Assembly (NCBI RefSeq): GCF_001429285.1
Contig: NZ_LMJJ01000003.1
Coordinates: 198,641 to 262,640, forward strand
Source: Ensifer sp. Root278
GTDB taxonomy: Bacteria > Pseudomonadota > Alphaproteobacteria > Rhizobiales > Rhizobiaceae
DNA: 64,000 nucleotides
Reading direction: 5' to 3'
In this document: one piece after another, positions 34,615 through 43,374 of the stretch
Layout of the letters: each line of letters starts with the position of its first letter
How positions within the stretch are numbered: position 1 is the first letter of the stretch
Notes under the pieces: model-generated
What the model was told of the DNA's origin: nothing
Seen by the model: only the letters and a program-made list of their open reading frames with translations
Databases searched by the model: none
Made by a program: the position numbers and the translations under genes

Positions 34615-35511
34615 TTACGAGAGGGGCGGCTTCTCAGCTATACGATCCAGGAACACCTGAAGTGCGGGGCTCCGCTTCTCCTCTCGCCGGAAGGCGAGGA
34701 AAATCCGTCGCCGGATTTCTGGCACAAGCCGACACACCCAGACGTCCTCAAGATCGTAGCTTGCGCGGAGACCAGGCAGGATCGAAATCCCGTAGTTTTG
34801 CCGTATCAAGGCGATGGTGACTTCGAATCCTTTGCACCGCGCGACAATGTTGGGCTTGAAGCCTTCCCGTTGACAGGCTTCGGCAAGCATCCTGGTATAG
34901 GTGTCCGATGCCGTGTCGATCGCCCAGCGCTCGTCGCGGAGTTCCCGAAGACCAACTGTGGGATGGTCTGACAGGCGGTGATCCTTGGACACCATCACGT
35001 TGAAGACGTCCTCCATCAGAAAGATCGTCTCGATATTCGGGTCGAGTGCGCCCGTTGGCATGTTGAGGTCGTCGATGATCGCGACGTCCGTCTGCCAACT
35101 CCGAAGTGCGGCGACGCTTTCTGCAGGTTCCATCTCGTCGAACTGTACGGTGAGGTGAGGATGGCGCTCAGCGAGGTCGTAAACCACCTTTGGGATGATA
35201 GCCGCTGCGACCGATGGGAAGGCAGCGACGCGAAGCTCTCCGGACACGACGCTCTTCAGTTCAGCGATATCGGCCTTCGCCGATTCAATCTCGGTGAGGA
35301 TCTTCTCAGCTCGCTGCACGAGCTGGTGGCCTGCCGGAGTCATGACAACGCCTCTACCGCGCCGTTCGACGAGCCGGATTCCGACCTCCTCCTCAAGCAG
35401 GGATATCTGCTGCGAAACTGCCGAGGGCGAGACATAAAGTGCCTCCGCCACGGCAGCCATGGTCTTCCGTATCGACAGCTCCCGAAGAGCGCGCAAGCGT
35501 CCGATGTCCAC
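34615..35511 (-). CDS. LysR-family regulator of the serine/C1 island
   Basis: The 298-residue protein has the LysR helix-turn-helix (MAAVAEALYVSPSAVSQQIS) and a ligand-binding domain with VAAFPSVAAAIIPKVV. The start is GTG at 35511, preceded by GGGAGGT. The same frame remains open for another 800 bases across glyA on the opposite strand, but that is antisense noise. It is divergent from glyA, with an AT-rich 129-base promoter region between them, so it probably controls glyA-folD-purU and perhaps the importer-dsdA operon. Confidence 0.92.
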   Translation of the reverse strand: MDIGRLRALRELSIRKTMAAVAEALYVSPSAVSQQISLLEEEVGIRLVERRGRGVVMTPAGHQLVQRAEKILTEIESAKADIAELKSVVSGELRVAAFPSVAAAIIPKVVYDLAERHPHLTVQFDEMEPAESVAALRSWQTDVAIIDDLNMPTGALDPNIETIFLMEDVFNVMVSKDHRLSDHPTVGLRELRDERWAIDTASDTYTRMLAEACQREGFKPNIVARCKGFEVTIALIRQNYGISILPGLRASYDLEDVWVCRLVPEIRRRIFLAFRREEKRSPALQVFLDRIAEKPPLS

Positions 35512-35640
35512 GGTTACCTCCCAGAAGCTTCTCTCGAAATCATTAGCACATCTGAACGTATAGACAATTATTATTAACTTTTTCTGGCCTTTCGATCGAA
35601 CTAGGCTCCACTCACGATTTTCGAGAGATTGGAGAACGAG

Positions 35641-36918
35641 ATGGATCACGCCACCAGAGCGCATTTTACTATGACTGTTGGAGAAGTTGACCCTCTCCTG
35701 GCCGATGCCCTTGCATCGGAACGGGGCCGTCAACAAAATCAGATCGAGTTGATCGCCTCGGAGAACATCGTCAGCCGCGCGGTCCTCGACGCACTGGGGC
35801 ACGAGATCACCAACAAGACGCTTGAAGGCTATCCCGGCAACCGCTTCCATGGTGGCGGCCAGTTCGTCGATATCGCGGAGCAGGCGGCGATCGACCGCGC
35901 CAAACAGCTCTTTAACTGCGGTTACGCCAACGTGCAGCCCCATTCGGGCACCCAGGCCAACCTCGCCGTTTTCTTCCTGCTCCTGAAGCCAGGCGAGAAG
36001 GTGCTTTCGCTTGATCTGGCAGCAGGCGGTCATCTCTCGCACGGCATGAAAGCGAACCTCTCGGGTCGCTGGTTCGACGCCACTAACTACAACGTCAATC
36101 CGCAGAACGAAGTCATTGATCTCGATGAGGTGGAGCGGCTTGCCGAGGAAATCCGACCGAAACTGCTGATCACAGGCGGTTCCGCATACCCGCGAGAGTT
36201 GGACTTCGAACGCATGTCGAGGATCGCGAAGAAGGTCGGCGCATACTTCCTGGTCGACATGGCCCATATCGCAGGTCTCGTTGCAGGCGGCGTGCATCCG
36301 TCGCCGTTCCCGCATGCGGATATTGTGACATGCACCACGACTAAGACGCTTCGCGGTCCCCGCGGGGGCTTAATCCTCACCAACAATGAGGAGTGGTACA
36401 AGAAACTGCAGGCCGCCGTTTTCCCCGGTGTTCAGGGGTCGCTGCACAGCAACGTTCTTGCGGCAAAGGCGATCTGCCTCGGCGAGGCGATGCTCGATGA
36501 CTTTAAGGTCTACGCACGGCAGGTGGTCGCAAACGCGAAGGTTCTCGCGAACACGCTTGCCGAACGCGGCGTCCGGATCGTTTCGGGCGGGACCGACACC
36601 CACATCGTCCTCCTCGATCTTTCGAGCAAGGGACTGCTTGGAAAACAGGCTGAGACGTTGCTCGCCAAGGCGAACATCACCTCTAACAAGAACCCGATCC
36701 CTGGCGACAGTCCGCGTCCTCCGGAATGGGTCGGTATGCGCCTCGGCTCATCAGCGGCAACGACTCGGGGCTTGAAGGAGGCGGAGTTCCGAGTGCTGGG
36801 TACCGTGATCGCGGACCTCATTGACGCCGAGGTCGCCGGCAAGGCCGACGACGTCGTCGAAGGCGCCAAGGCCAAAATAGCCGAGCTGACGAACACGTTC
36901 CCGGTCTACGGGCAGTAA
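35641..36918 (+). CDS. glyA: Serine hydroxymethyltransferase
   Basis: The 425-residue PLP enzyme interconverts serine and glycine with transfer of a C1 unit to tetrahydrofolate. Conserved features include IELIASENIVS, the EGYPGNRFHGG loop, and the PLP lysine K235 in TCTTTKTLRGPRGG. ATG 35641 follows GGAGAACGAG; a TTG 12 bases upstream is less likely. It is followed by folD and purU, so serine carbon would flow to formate. This is probably a second, catabolic glyA rather than the housekeeping copy. Confidence 0.96.
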   Translation: MDHATRAHFTMTVGEVDPLLADALASERGRQQNQIELIASENIVSRAVLDALGHEITNKTLEGYPGNRFHGGGQFVDIAEQAAIDRAKQLFNCGYANVQPHSGTQANLAVFFLLLKPGEKVLSLDLAAGGHLSHGMKANLSGRWFDATNYNVNPQNEVIDLDEVERLAEEIRPKLLITGGSAYPRELDFERMSRIAKKVGAYFLVDMAHIAGLVAGGVHPSPFPHADIVTCTTTKTLRGPRGGLILTNNEEWYKKLQAAVFPGVQGSLHSNVLAAKAICLGEAMLDDFKVYARQVVANAKVLANTLAERGVRIVSGGTDTHIVLLDLSSKGLLGKQAETLLAKANITSNKNPIPGDSPRPPEWVGMRLGSSAATTRGLKEAEFRVLGTVIADLIDAEVAGKADDVVEGAKAKIAELTNTFPVYGQ

Positions 36919-36941
36919 TCCGCCAACGCCGGACGCATTCG

Positions 36942-36981
36942 ATGCCGCGCGGGCAAATCGAACGCGCGGCATTTCTATTCT
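36942..36981 (+). terminator. Terminator-like hairpin between glyA and folD
   Basis: ATGCCGCGCG (36942-36951) pairs perfectly with 36963-36972 over an 11-base loop and is followed by TTCTATTCTC. It could partly terminate transcription and lower folD-purU expression relative to glyA. Confidence 0.6.
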
Positions 36982-37029
36982 CAGAGCAGCTTGCTGGTTC
37001 GAGCTTGAATCCAATGGAGACGTAACCCA

Positions 37030-37920
37030 ATGGACAGATTCACACGCGCCACGGACATCGATGGAAAGCAGTTCGCCACAGGGCTGCTGGAGCGCGTCAA
37101 AGCTGACGTCGAGGCAGTGAAGGCCGAGACCGGCGTTGTTCCCGGTCTGGCGGTGGTTCTAGTCGGGGAAGATCCGGCTAGCGCCCTCTACGTGGCATCC
37201 AAGCATAAGCAGACTATGGCCGCTGGCATGAAGTCCTTCGAGCATCGTCTGCCTGCGGAAACCACCCAAGCCGAGCTTCTTGTACTCGTGAACCGCCTCA
37301 ACGTGGATCCGGAGATCCATGGTATCCTCGTGCAGTTGCCCTTGCCCGCGCATCTCGATCCGAATGCGGTGATCCAGGCGATCAATCCGGACAAAGACGT
37401 CGATGGTTTCCATGTCTCGAACGCGGGACGGCTTGCGACCGGAAATCCGGCGCTCGTTCCGTGCACGCCGTTGGGCTGCATGATGCTCCTGAAGGATACC
37501 CTGGGCGAGAACCTGGCGGGTATGCACGCCGTCATCGTCGGCAAGTCGAACATCGTCGGCAAACCGATGGCCCAGATGCTCATGAACGCTCACTGCACCG
37601 TGACCGTTGTCCATTCGCAGACGAAGAACACGGCAGAGTTCTGCCGTGCGGCTGATATTCTGGTGGTAGCAGCCGGCCGCGCCGGTCTTGTCCGCGGAGA
37701 CTGGATCAAGCCCGGCGCTGTCGTCATCGACGTCGGCATCAACCGGATACAGGTAGACGGAAAGTCGCGGATCGTCGGTGACGTTGTTTACGGGGAGGCG
37801 GGTCACGCACGCGCGATCACCCCCGTTCCAGGCGGTGTCGGACCGATGACTATCGCCTGCCTGCTCTCTAACACACTGACAGCCTTCCGTCGGCATCACA
37901 TCTTGGCCATTGCGGCCTAA
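37030..37920 (+). CDS. folD: Bifunctional methylenetetrahydrofolate dehydrogenase/methenyltetrahydrofolate cyclohydrolase
   Basis: The 296-residue enzyme oxidises methylene-THF and hydrolyses methenyl-THF to 10-formyl-THF. Conserved features are [16 protein letters not shown] (with the catalytic Tyr and Lys), [20 protein letters not shown], the Rossmann loop [17 protein letters not shown] and the C-terminal [11 protein letters not shown]. It takes the C1 unit released by GlyA and hands it to PurU, encoded 18 bases downstream. Confidence 0.96.
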   Translation: MDRFTRATDIDGKQFATGLLERVKADVEAVKAETGVVPGLAVVLVGEDPASALYVASKHKQTMAAGMKSFEHRLPAETTQAELLVLVNRLNVDPEIHGILVQLPLPAHLDPNAVIQAINPDKDVDGFHVSNAGRLATGNPALVPCTPLGCMMLLKDTLGENLAGMHAVIVGKSNIVGKPMAQMLMNAHCTVTVVHSQTKNTAEFCRAADILVVAAGRAGLVRGDWIKPGAVVIDVGINRIQVDGKSRIVGDVVYGEAGHARAITPVPGGVGPMTIACLLSNTLTAFRRHHILAIAA

Positions 37921-37938
37921 GACTCAAGGACATCTGAA

Positions 37939-38835
37939 ATGACGACCACCGCCCCCCGTTATGCCCTGCGTGTTGCATGCCCCTCCATACGCGGGGTGAC
38001 GGCAGCCATTGCCACCTATCTCTCGCAGAATGGGTGCAACATTTCCGACAGCGCCCAGTTCGATGACGCTGACACCGACCGCTACTTCATGCGCGTCAGC
38101 TTCCAGCCGAAAGAGGGGCGCACCCTTGAGCAGCTTCGTGAAGGCTTCAAGCCGATCGCGGAGAAATACGAGGCGAACACCGAGTTCTTCGATGAGACCG
38201 AGAAGAAGAAGGTCATCCTGATGGTGAGCCGCTTTGGCCACTGCCTCAACGATCTTCTCTATCGCTGGCGGATCGGCGCGCTGCCGATCGACATCGTCGG
38301 CGTCATCTCGAACCACCTGGACTATCAACGGGTCGTCGTGAACCACGATATCCCATTCCACTGCATCAAGGTCACCAAGGAGAACAAGCCGGAGGCCGAG
38401 GCAACTCAGATGCAGATCGTGGAGGATTCCGGTGCGGAGCTCATCGTGCTCGCCCGTTACATGCAGGTTCTGTCCGACGAAATGTGCCGCAAGATGTCCG
38501 GCCGTATCATCAACATCCATCACTCCTTCCTGCCAAGTTTTAAGGGCGCCAATCCCTACAAGCAGGCCTACGAGCGGGGTGTGAAGCTAATCGGCGCGAC
38601 GTCGCACTACGTCACGGCGGATCTGGACGAGGGGCCGATCATCGAACAGGACATCGTTCGGGTCACCCACGCGCAGAGCGGCGAGGATTACGTGAGTCTC
38701 GGGCGCGACGTCGAAAGCCAGGTGCTCGCGCGTGCGATCCACGCCCACATCCACGGACGTGTGTTCATCGACGGCAACAAGACCGTGGTGTTTCCTGCAT
38801 CTCCGGGCTCTTACGCGTCAGAGCGCATGGGCTGA
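37939..38835 (+). CDS. purU: Formyltetrahydrofolate deformylase
   Basis: The 298-residue protein hydrolyses 10-formyl-THF to formate and THF. An N-terminal ACT domain (residues about 8-85, ACPSIRGVTAAIATYLSQNG) is followed by a formyltransferase-like catalytic domain. The catalytic Asn-His-Asp set lies in IINIHHSFLPSFKGA and TADLDEGPIIEQD. It frees folate when C1 units are in excess, fitting a catabolic glyA-folD-purU operon. The 236 bases after it up to the XRE remnant contain repeat copy 3 and no gene. Confidence 0.96.
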   Translation: MTTTAPRYALRVACPSIRGVTAAIATYLSQNGCNISDSAQFDDADTDRYFMRVSFQPKEGRTLEQLREGFKPIAEKYEANTEFFDETEKKKVILMVSRFGHCLNDLLYRWRIGALPIDIVGVISNHLDYQRVVVNHDIPFHCIKVTKENKPEAEATQMQIVEDSGAELIVLARYMQVLSDEMCRKMSGRIINIHHSFLPSFKGANPYKQAYERGVKLIGATSHYVTADLDEGPIIEQDIVRVTHAQSGEDYVSLGRDVESQVLARAIHAHIHGRVFIDGNKTVVFPASPGSYASERMG

Positions 38836-39020
38836 GGGCGGCGTGACGCGGCATCGACACCGGGCCGGCAGGAGCTCGGCCGAAGTGTGCATACTGCCGG
38901 AAGCTGCCCCTGCCGATTGGGATGATGCATTTCACTTAAGATGTGAGCGACGTCCGCCTGAGCAACACGGAGCCGTACTTAACGAGCGTCGTGGACGGCT
39001 TGTTGCGCGTATGTTCACTT

Positions 39021-39058
39021 TTTGGGCCAATAAGATCGCATAATGTATCGACCGGAAC
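39021..39058 (+). repeat. Cassette-boundary repeat, copy 3 (dif-like core)
   Basis: The identical 17-base core is at 39034-39050, with TTTG 13 bases before and GGAA four bases after. It lies between purU and the degraded XRE gene, at the change from the serine/C1 island to the hydroxyproline-type island. Confidence 0.85.
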
Positions 39059-39071
39059 TCTGCTTGGCAGA

Positions 39072-39298
39072 TTAGGGCTTGCGTCCCCGCGGCAGGTTGG
39101 AGGGCGCTTCCTCGCCGACTTTTGGCTCGATGAACAATTCGAAGATCTTGCATTCGAGCACCGTCGCGATCTTGCCCAATGAATCCACGCCGAGATTGAC
39201 CTGTTTGCGCTCGAGTTGAGAGATCGACACCCGTTCCAACTGCGGCGCTTGACCCTCAATTTCCGAACGTTCCAAGCCAAAAGATCACGCGGTGTCAT
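39072..39298 (-). pseudogene. Degraded XRE-family helix-turn-helix regulator
   Basis: On the minus strand one frame begins MTPRDLLAWNVRKLRVKRR, the usual start of small XRE regulators. A different frame continues with VSISQLERKQ, then DSLGKIATVLECKIFELF, the usual end. The middle helix-turn-helix residues are missing and the frame shifts near 39240-39265. It is therefore a broken gene. A frame of 67 residues starting at 39275 remains open but lacks the DNA-recognition helix. It sits right beside repeat copy 3. Confidence 0.6.
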
Positions 39299-39427
39299 GA
39301 TCGCACATGACCATTGCGTGTCCAATTAAATAACTGGCTATTCTATACGAAAAGATGTTAAAAGTTGCAGAACGACGATTTCAGTTTCGCCTTTTGCGCG
39401 CACCCAAAATTGATTGAAAGGGCGTTC

Positions 39428-40318
39428 ATGGAACTGCGCCAACTCTCGTTCTTCGTTGCCGTGGCAGAGGAGCTGCACTTCAATCGGGCGGCTGCGCGGA
39501 TGTGCATCGCTCAGCCGGCGTTGAGTTCGCATATCCAGGCGCTGGAGAAGGAGCTCGGTGTACGGCTGCTGGAGCGATCGACGCGCAGGGTCGAGCTGAC
39601 GCGGGCAGGGGAGGTGTTCTATGACCGCGCAGTCCGGATCATCGGCGATGTCGGGCTATCGGCCGAGGTAGCGCGCTCGGTCGCCGGCAAGGCTGCCCGC
39701 ACGATCAAGATTGGGACCGTCTATCCGGCAACGACCGGCGTGCTGCCGGCGTTTCTCGCCCGCATCGGCCGGAAGTTTCCCGATATCGCATTGCATGTGA
39801 GAAGCGGCTCGACCAGCGACATCATCCGCGGAATAGAAAACGGCCAGATCAATCTCGGCTTCATCCGTCCGGTCGAAAACATTGGATCCTTGCGCTTCTT
39901 CTCGATCGCCCATGAGCGCTATCTGCTGGCGGTCGTAAAGGCGAGCCCGCTGGCGCTTCGAAGCGAGATCGATATCGAGGAACTGCGCTCCGAGAAGATC
40001 ATTGCCTTTTCCCGTCAGAACCTCTCCTACAGCGAACGGTATTTCTCGGAGATGTTCGCGACCCATGGGCTCACCGGCAACATTGCTTATAGCTGCGACG
40101 ATACCTTCTCGTTGGTGTCGCTCGTCTCGGCAGGTCTCGGCATCGGCTTTGCGCCGGAATGGACGAAGGATCTGCCGAACCGCAACTTCGAACTTCGGCC
40201 CGTGCGCGGCGTCGATCTCAAGATCGGGCTTGGAGTTGCCTGGAACAAGGACGATCCAACGGCGTCGCGGGACGACATCATCGATATAGCCCGGTCGCTG
40301 GCGCGGCCGGGCAGGTGA
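39428..40318 (+). CDS. LysR-family transcriptional regulator
   Basis: The 296-residue regulator has an N-terminal helix-turn-helix (LHFNRAAARMCIAQPALSSH, residues 18-37) and an effector domain with IKIGTVYPATTGVLPAFL, resembling the CatR/BenM-like subgroup. ATG 39428 gives the standard LysR start MELRQLSFFVAVAEE; the frame upstream of it is not conserved. Its target is unclear, since its neighbours are the cold-shock gene and, beyond it, the GntR-controlled island. Confidence 0.92.
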   Translation: MELRQLSFFVAVAEELHFNRAAARMCIAQPALSSHIQALEKELGVRLLERSTRRVELTRAGEVFYDRAVRIIGDVGLSAEVARSVAGKAARTIKIGTVYPATTGVLPAFLARIGRKFPDIALHVRSGSTSDIIRGIENGQINLGFIRPVENIGSLRFFSIAHERYLLAVVKASPLALRSEIDIEELRSEKIIAFSRQNLSYSERYFSEMFATHGLTGNIAYSCDDTFSLVSLVSAGLGIGFAPEWTKDLPNRNFELRPVRGVDLKIGLGVAWNKDDPTASRDDIIDIARSLARPGR

Positions 40319-40346
40319 TGAGAAACGAATTCCTGAGTCCGTAGGA

Positions 40347-40550
40347 TCAGGCTGGTCTAACGTTTTCGGCCTTCGATTTTCCGGTCTTGCGGTCCTGGCC
40401 AAGTTCATAGCTGACCTTTTGGCCGTCGCGAAGTGATGTTGCGCCCTCGATCGCCGACACATGGACAAAGACGTCCGCTCCGCCGTTGTCGGGCGTGATG
40501 AAGCCAAAACCCTTGTCCTGGTTGAAGAATTTAACTGTACCGGTTGCCAT
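40347..40550 (-). CDS. CspA-family cold-shock protein
   Basis: The 67-residue protein is a single cold-shock domain that binds single-stranded nucleic acid. RNP1 is KGFGFI (residues 13-18) and RNP2 is VFVHVS (27-32). GAGGA precedes the ATG. The 213 bases upstream on the minus strand have no gene and probably form the long leader typical of cold-shock genes. The tail ([14 protein letters not shown]) is that of rhizobial CspA proteins. Confidence 0.95.
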   Translation of the reverse strand: MATGTVKFFNQDKGFGFITPDNGGADVFVHVSAIEGATSLRDGQKVSYELGQDRKTGKSKAENVRPA

Positions 40551-40763
40551 AGTCGTCCTCGTCGGCTGAGTATCTTTCGTTTTTGCCGCAAGACCTTATC
40601 CAGCGGCGGTCTTGGCGGCAATCGCGCGTGTACCCGCAATGCGGCTTTCGAGCTCGGCAGGGTTGTCGACCCCTTCTCTAGCACGGTACGCGGGTAGCGT
40701 CTCATGTGGGTCGTCGCGCGCCGCATGCCTGGTCTGAGGTTCGATCGTGGCGAGAGCCGTCTG

Positions 40764-41549
40764 CTAACGGTTGGTGATGCGCTCGAACACTCTGCCTAGC
40801 GCTCGCGTCAGCGCTTCGGTTCCGCCCCGCTCGTCGAAATCCCGGAAAACCTGTTCGTTGAGGCCGCCCTTGGTGGCAAATTCGCGGCTCATCTCGAAGA
40901 AGTCGACATCTGTACCAGCGTGAAGTGCTGCTTCGGAAAGACCGGCAAAGAGCGGCGCGAGATATGAGCGGCCCTTATCTTCCGGCAGACCATTTTCGGC
41001 GAGCCACTCGGTCGTGCGGTGCAGGATGCCGAAATAGGTGGCCATCAATGCGCTTGCTGCGGCCAGAAGGTCATATTCCGCCTTGGTCTCGCATTCGACG
41101 GCGTTGCCAAGCACGTCGAAGATTGCGGCCGTGCCTGCGTCCGCCGGAAAGACCGCGGTGACGCCCTTGCGGCGGGCGACGAAGGGCAGGGGGATCGCCT
41201 GGGTGAGGTGGACCTCTGTGCCGATCCAGTCGAGGAGCTTTGGCCGGTCGGTTGCCGCAATGACACTGATGATCTTCTGGCCCTCGCGAAACTGCAGAGG
41301 ACGAATAACCCCTTCGGCGACTTGCGGACGGATTGCCAGCACGACCGTGTCGCAGCCGTCAACAATCGCCTGGTTGTCTGGCGACACGTGTACCTGCGGG
41401 AAATCGGAGGCAAGCCTGGCCGAAATGTCCGCGCTGCGTTGAGACACGACGACCTGCGGAACTGCGGCAGGTTCTGCAAGAAGGCCGCGCACCATCGCAT
41501 CCGTGATCGCGCCAGTGCCGATAAAACCTATGCGTTCGGGCAGGGGCAT
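40764..41549 (-). CDS. Pyrroline-5-carboxylate reductase family protein (ProC-like)
   Basis: The 261-residue protein has an N-terminal Rossmann fold (GFIGTGAITDAMVRGL) and the ProC-type C-terminal helical domain (GLSEAALHAGTDV, EFATKGGLNEQVF). Housekeeping ProC normally reduces 1-pyrroline-5-carboxylate. Its place next to the GntR gene of a hydroxyproline-type island suggests it acts on a cyclic imine of that pathway instead. It lies two bases after the GntR gene, and both are read away from the catabolic operon. Confidence 0.85.
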   Translation of the reverse strand: MPLPERIGFIGTGAITDAMVRGLLAEPAAVPQVVVSQRSADISARLASDFPQVHVSPDNQAIVDGCDTVVLAIRPQVAEGVIRPLQFREGQKIISVIAATDRPKLLDWIGTEVHLTQAIPLPFVARRKGVTAVFPADAGTAAIFDVLGNAVECETKAEYDLLAAASALMATYFGILHRTTEWLAENGLPEDKGRSYLAPLFAGLSEAALHAGTDVDFFEMSREFATKGGLNEQVFRDFDERGGTEALTRALGRVFERITNR

Positions 41550-41551
41550 GG

Positions 41552-42271
41552 TTACTCCGCCGCCGCAAGCGGCCCGAAAGACACTTCGGTCGTGTAGTTT
41601 TCGCGCAGGAAGGCGATGAAGTTGTCCTGAAACTGGCGGGTATGGGCATGCGCCAGCTCGTCTGCACGCTCGACATCCTTGGCGCGGATCGCCTCCAACA
41701 TCAATTCGTGCTCGTCGGTCAAAAGATAACCGTCACCGGTGCGCTCCAGGTATTCGAAATGGAGGTGGAGCATGCGCTGACCCTGGTTCAGGAGTCGCTC
41801 GTAGAACGACGCCAGATAGCCGTTCTTGCCCGCATAGGCGACCGCCATGTGAAACTGCTTGTTGGCCTCCGACATCTTCAGGTGAATGCCGGTTTTGACC
41901 GCTATTTCGAATTCCTTCTGACGCTTTGCGATGATCTTCAGGTCCGCCTCGGTGCGCAAGGCTGCCGCCAGCCGAGTGTTCATGCGCTGGGCGACGTCGA
42001 GCGCCTCGACATATTTCGGAAAGCTCGCCACCTCGATGGGAGCGACGATGGTGCTGCGGTTGGAAAGCGTGACCACCAGGTCTTCGCCGGCAAGCCGTAT
42101 GAGCGCTTCGCGCACTGGCGAACGCGACATGTCGAAGCGCTCGGCGAGCGTCATTTCGTCGAGCAACTGGCCCGGCGGCAAGGTGAGGGCAAGGATCTCA
42201 TTGCGCAGCGTGTCGTAGACACTTTTCCAGCCCGTACCGCGCACCCGTTTCATTTCAATTTCGTCAGACAC
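41552..42271 (-). CDS. GntR-family (FCD domain) regulator of the hydroxyproline-type island
   Basis: The 239-residue protein has a GntR winged helix (LDEMTLAERFDMSRSPVREALIRLAGEDLV, residues 36-65) and an all-helical FCD effector domain with His residues in NKQFHMAV and DEHELML. It starts with GTG at 42271 after AAAGGGA. It is divergent from the binding-protein gene at 42471, and two direct copies of GTCGACACGGAG lie in between. It is probably the local repressor, lifted by a pathway compound. Confidence 0.92.
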   Translation of the reverse strand: MSDEIEMKRVRGTGWKSVYDTLRNEILALTLPPGQLLDEMTLAERFDMSRSPVREALIRLAGEDLVVTLSNRSTIVAPIEVASFPKYVEALDVAQRMNTRLAAALRTEADLKIIAKRQKEFEIAVKTGIHLKMSEANKQFHMAVAYAGKNGYLASFYERLLNQGQRMLHLHFEYLERTGDGYLLTDEHELMLEAIRAKDVERADELAHAHTRQFQDNFIAFLRENYTTEVSFGPLAAAE

Positions 42272-42342
42272 TTACGTCCCTTTCCGTCTCTCCCGGTCAT
42301 TGGGCCAGAAAAACCGGTACGCAGCAATCGTAAACTTTCTGC

Positions 42343-42398
42343 TTGACTTTGTCGACACGGAGACGACATAGTTTCTTCAGTCGACACGGAGCCGACAC
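42343..42398 (+). promoter_or_regulatory. Promoter with paired GntR operators
   Basis: TTGACT (42343-42348) and CATAGT (42367-42372) form a likely promoter with an 18-base spacer. Two copies of GTCGACACGGAG (42351-42362 and 42380-42391), each followed by a CGACA-type half site, overlap and follow it. The first contains TGTCGACA, the kind of palindrome bound by FCD-type GntR repressors. Confidence 0.65.
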
Positions 42399-42470
42399 GA
42401 AAACACTAAGAACGGCCAAAGCCGACAGGTGGAACCGCGCGTCTCACGCGCTCAAAATTGGGGAATGCAC

Positions 42471-43301
42471 ATGTTCAGAAATGTGATGACGTCCGCTCTG
42501 CGGGCGACGGCCGCGCTCGCCCTGGCGGTTGGGCTGTCGACTACGGCGATGGCTGAAACGGCCGAAGGATACTGGCAGGGTGTCCAAAAGAGCGGCACGC
42601 TGCGCTGCGGAGCGGCTGTTGCGCCGCCCTATGTGATGCGCGATCCTGCCAGCGGCGAGTACTCCGGCTTCTTTGCCGACCTCTGCCGCGAATTCGCTGA
42701 AGTTCTGCAGGTGAAGCCCGAATTCGTCGACACGACCTGGGACAACATCGTTGCGGGCCTTCAGGCCGGAAAATGGGACGTCTCCCTGGCGCTGAATCGT
42801 ACGCCGGCTCGGGCCATGGCTGTCCAGTTCTCAGTACCGGCGATGGAGTACCAGATCTCACTCGCCTACAACAAGGACAACCCGAAGATCCCAGCGAGTG
42901 CGGCTTCCGTTGCCGACATCGACAAGGCGGACGTCACGCTTGCCGTCATGTCCGGCACGGCCCAGGACAAGGCGATTTCCGCCGCGGTCAAGACAGCGAC
43001 GATCCTGCGCCTGCCGACCAACGACGAAACACGCCTTGCGGTCGTTTCGCGTCGTGCCGACATCCTGGTCGATGCCTCCGACACAAACCAGCTTTTCACC
43101 CAGTCGAACCCCGACTGGGCGGTAGCGCTCAATCCGGCGCCGGCGCTCGCCAAGCAGGGCGTGGCGTTCGGATTGCCGCATCAGCTTTCGGCGTCAGATG
43201 TCGAAGTGGTCAACATCTTCCTCGAGGAGCGGGTCGCGACCGGCCACGTGGATGCCCTGATCAAGAAGGCCGTGGACGAAGTCCTCAAGGCCGGCAACTG
43301 A
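42471..43301 (+). CDS. Amino-acid-type ABC transporter periplasmic binding protein
   Basis: The 276-residue protein has a Sec signal (hydrophobic core ALAVGLSTTAMA, cleavage near residue 28) and a family 3 solute-binding fold with SGTLRCGAAVAPPYVM and GLQAGKWDVSLALN. The ATG at 42471 has GGGGA at seven bases; the ATG six bases earlier is too close to it. It is the first gene of the hydroxyproline-type operon and probably binds the hydroxyproline-like substrate. A hairpin follows at 43319. Confidence 0.92.
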   Translation: MFRNVMTSALRATAALALAVGLSTTAMAETAEGYWQGVQKSGTLRCGAAVAPPYVMRDPASGEYSGFFADLCREFAEVLQVKPEFVDTTWDNIVAGLQAGKWDVSLALNRTPARAMAVQFSVPAMEYQISLAYNKDNPKIPASAASVADIDKADVTLAVMSGTAQDKAISAAVKTATILRLPTNDETRLAVVSRRADILVDASDTNQLFTQSNPDWAVALNPAPALAKQGVAFGLPHQLSASDVEVVNIFLEERVATGHVDALIKKAVDEVLKAGN

Positions 43302-43318
43302 GCCCGGTCACCAAGCCT

Positions 43319-43343
43319 ACGGAGCTGCCTGTGGCGGCTCCGT
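43319..43343 (+). other. Intercistronic hairpin after the binding-protein gene
   Basis: ACGGAGC (43319-43325) pairs with 43337-43343, and an inner GCC/GGC extends the stem after one mismatch. Without a T tract it more likely protects the upstream message, raising binding-protein levels over the membrane components. Confidence 0.5.
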
Positions 43344-43374
43344 TCCCTGTCCCTGAGGTGGAGAGTTTTGGACG

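Noticed and set aside
35512..36315. Extension of the LysR frame on the minus strand through glyA (total 566 codons).
   Set aside because: The region is antisense to the well-conserved glyA gene and has no family resemblance. The LysR protein begins at the GTG at 35511 with a good ribosome site.
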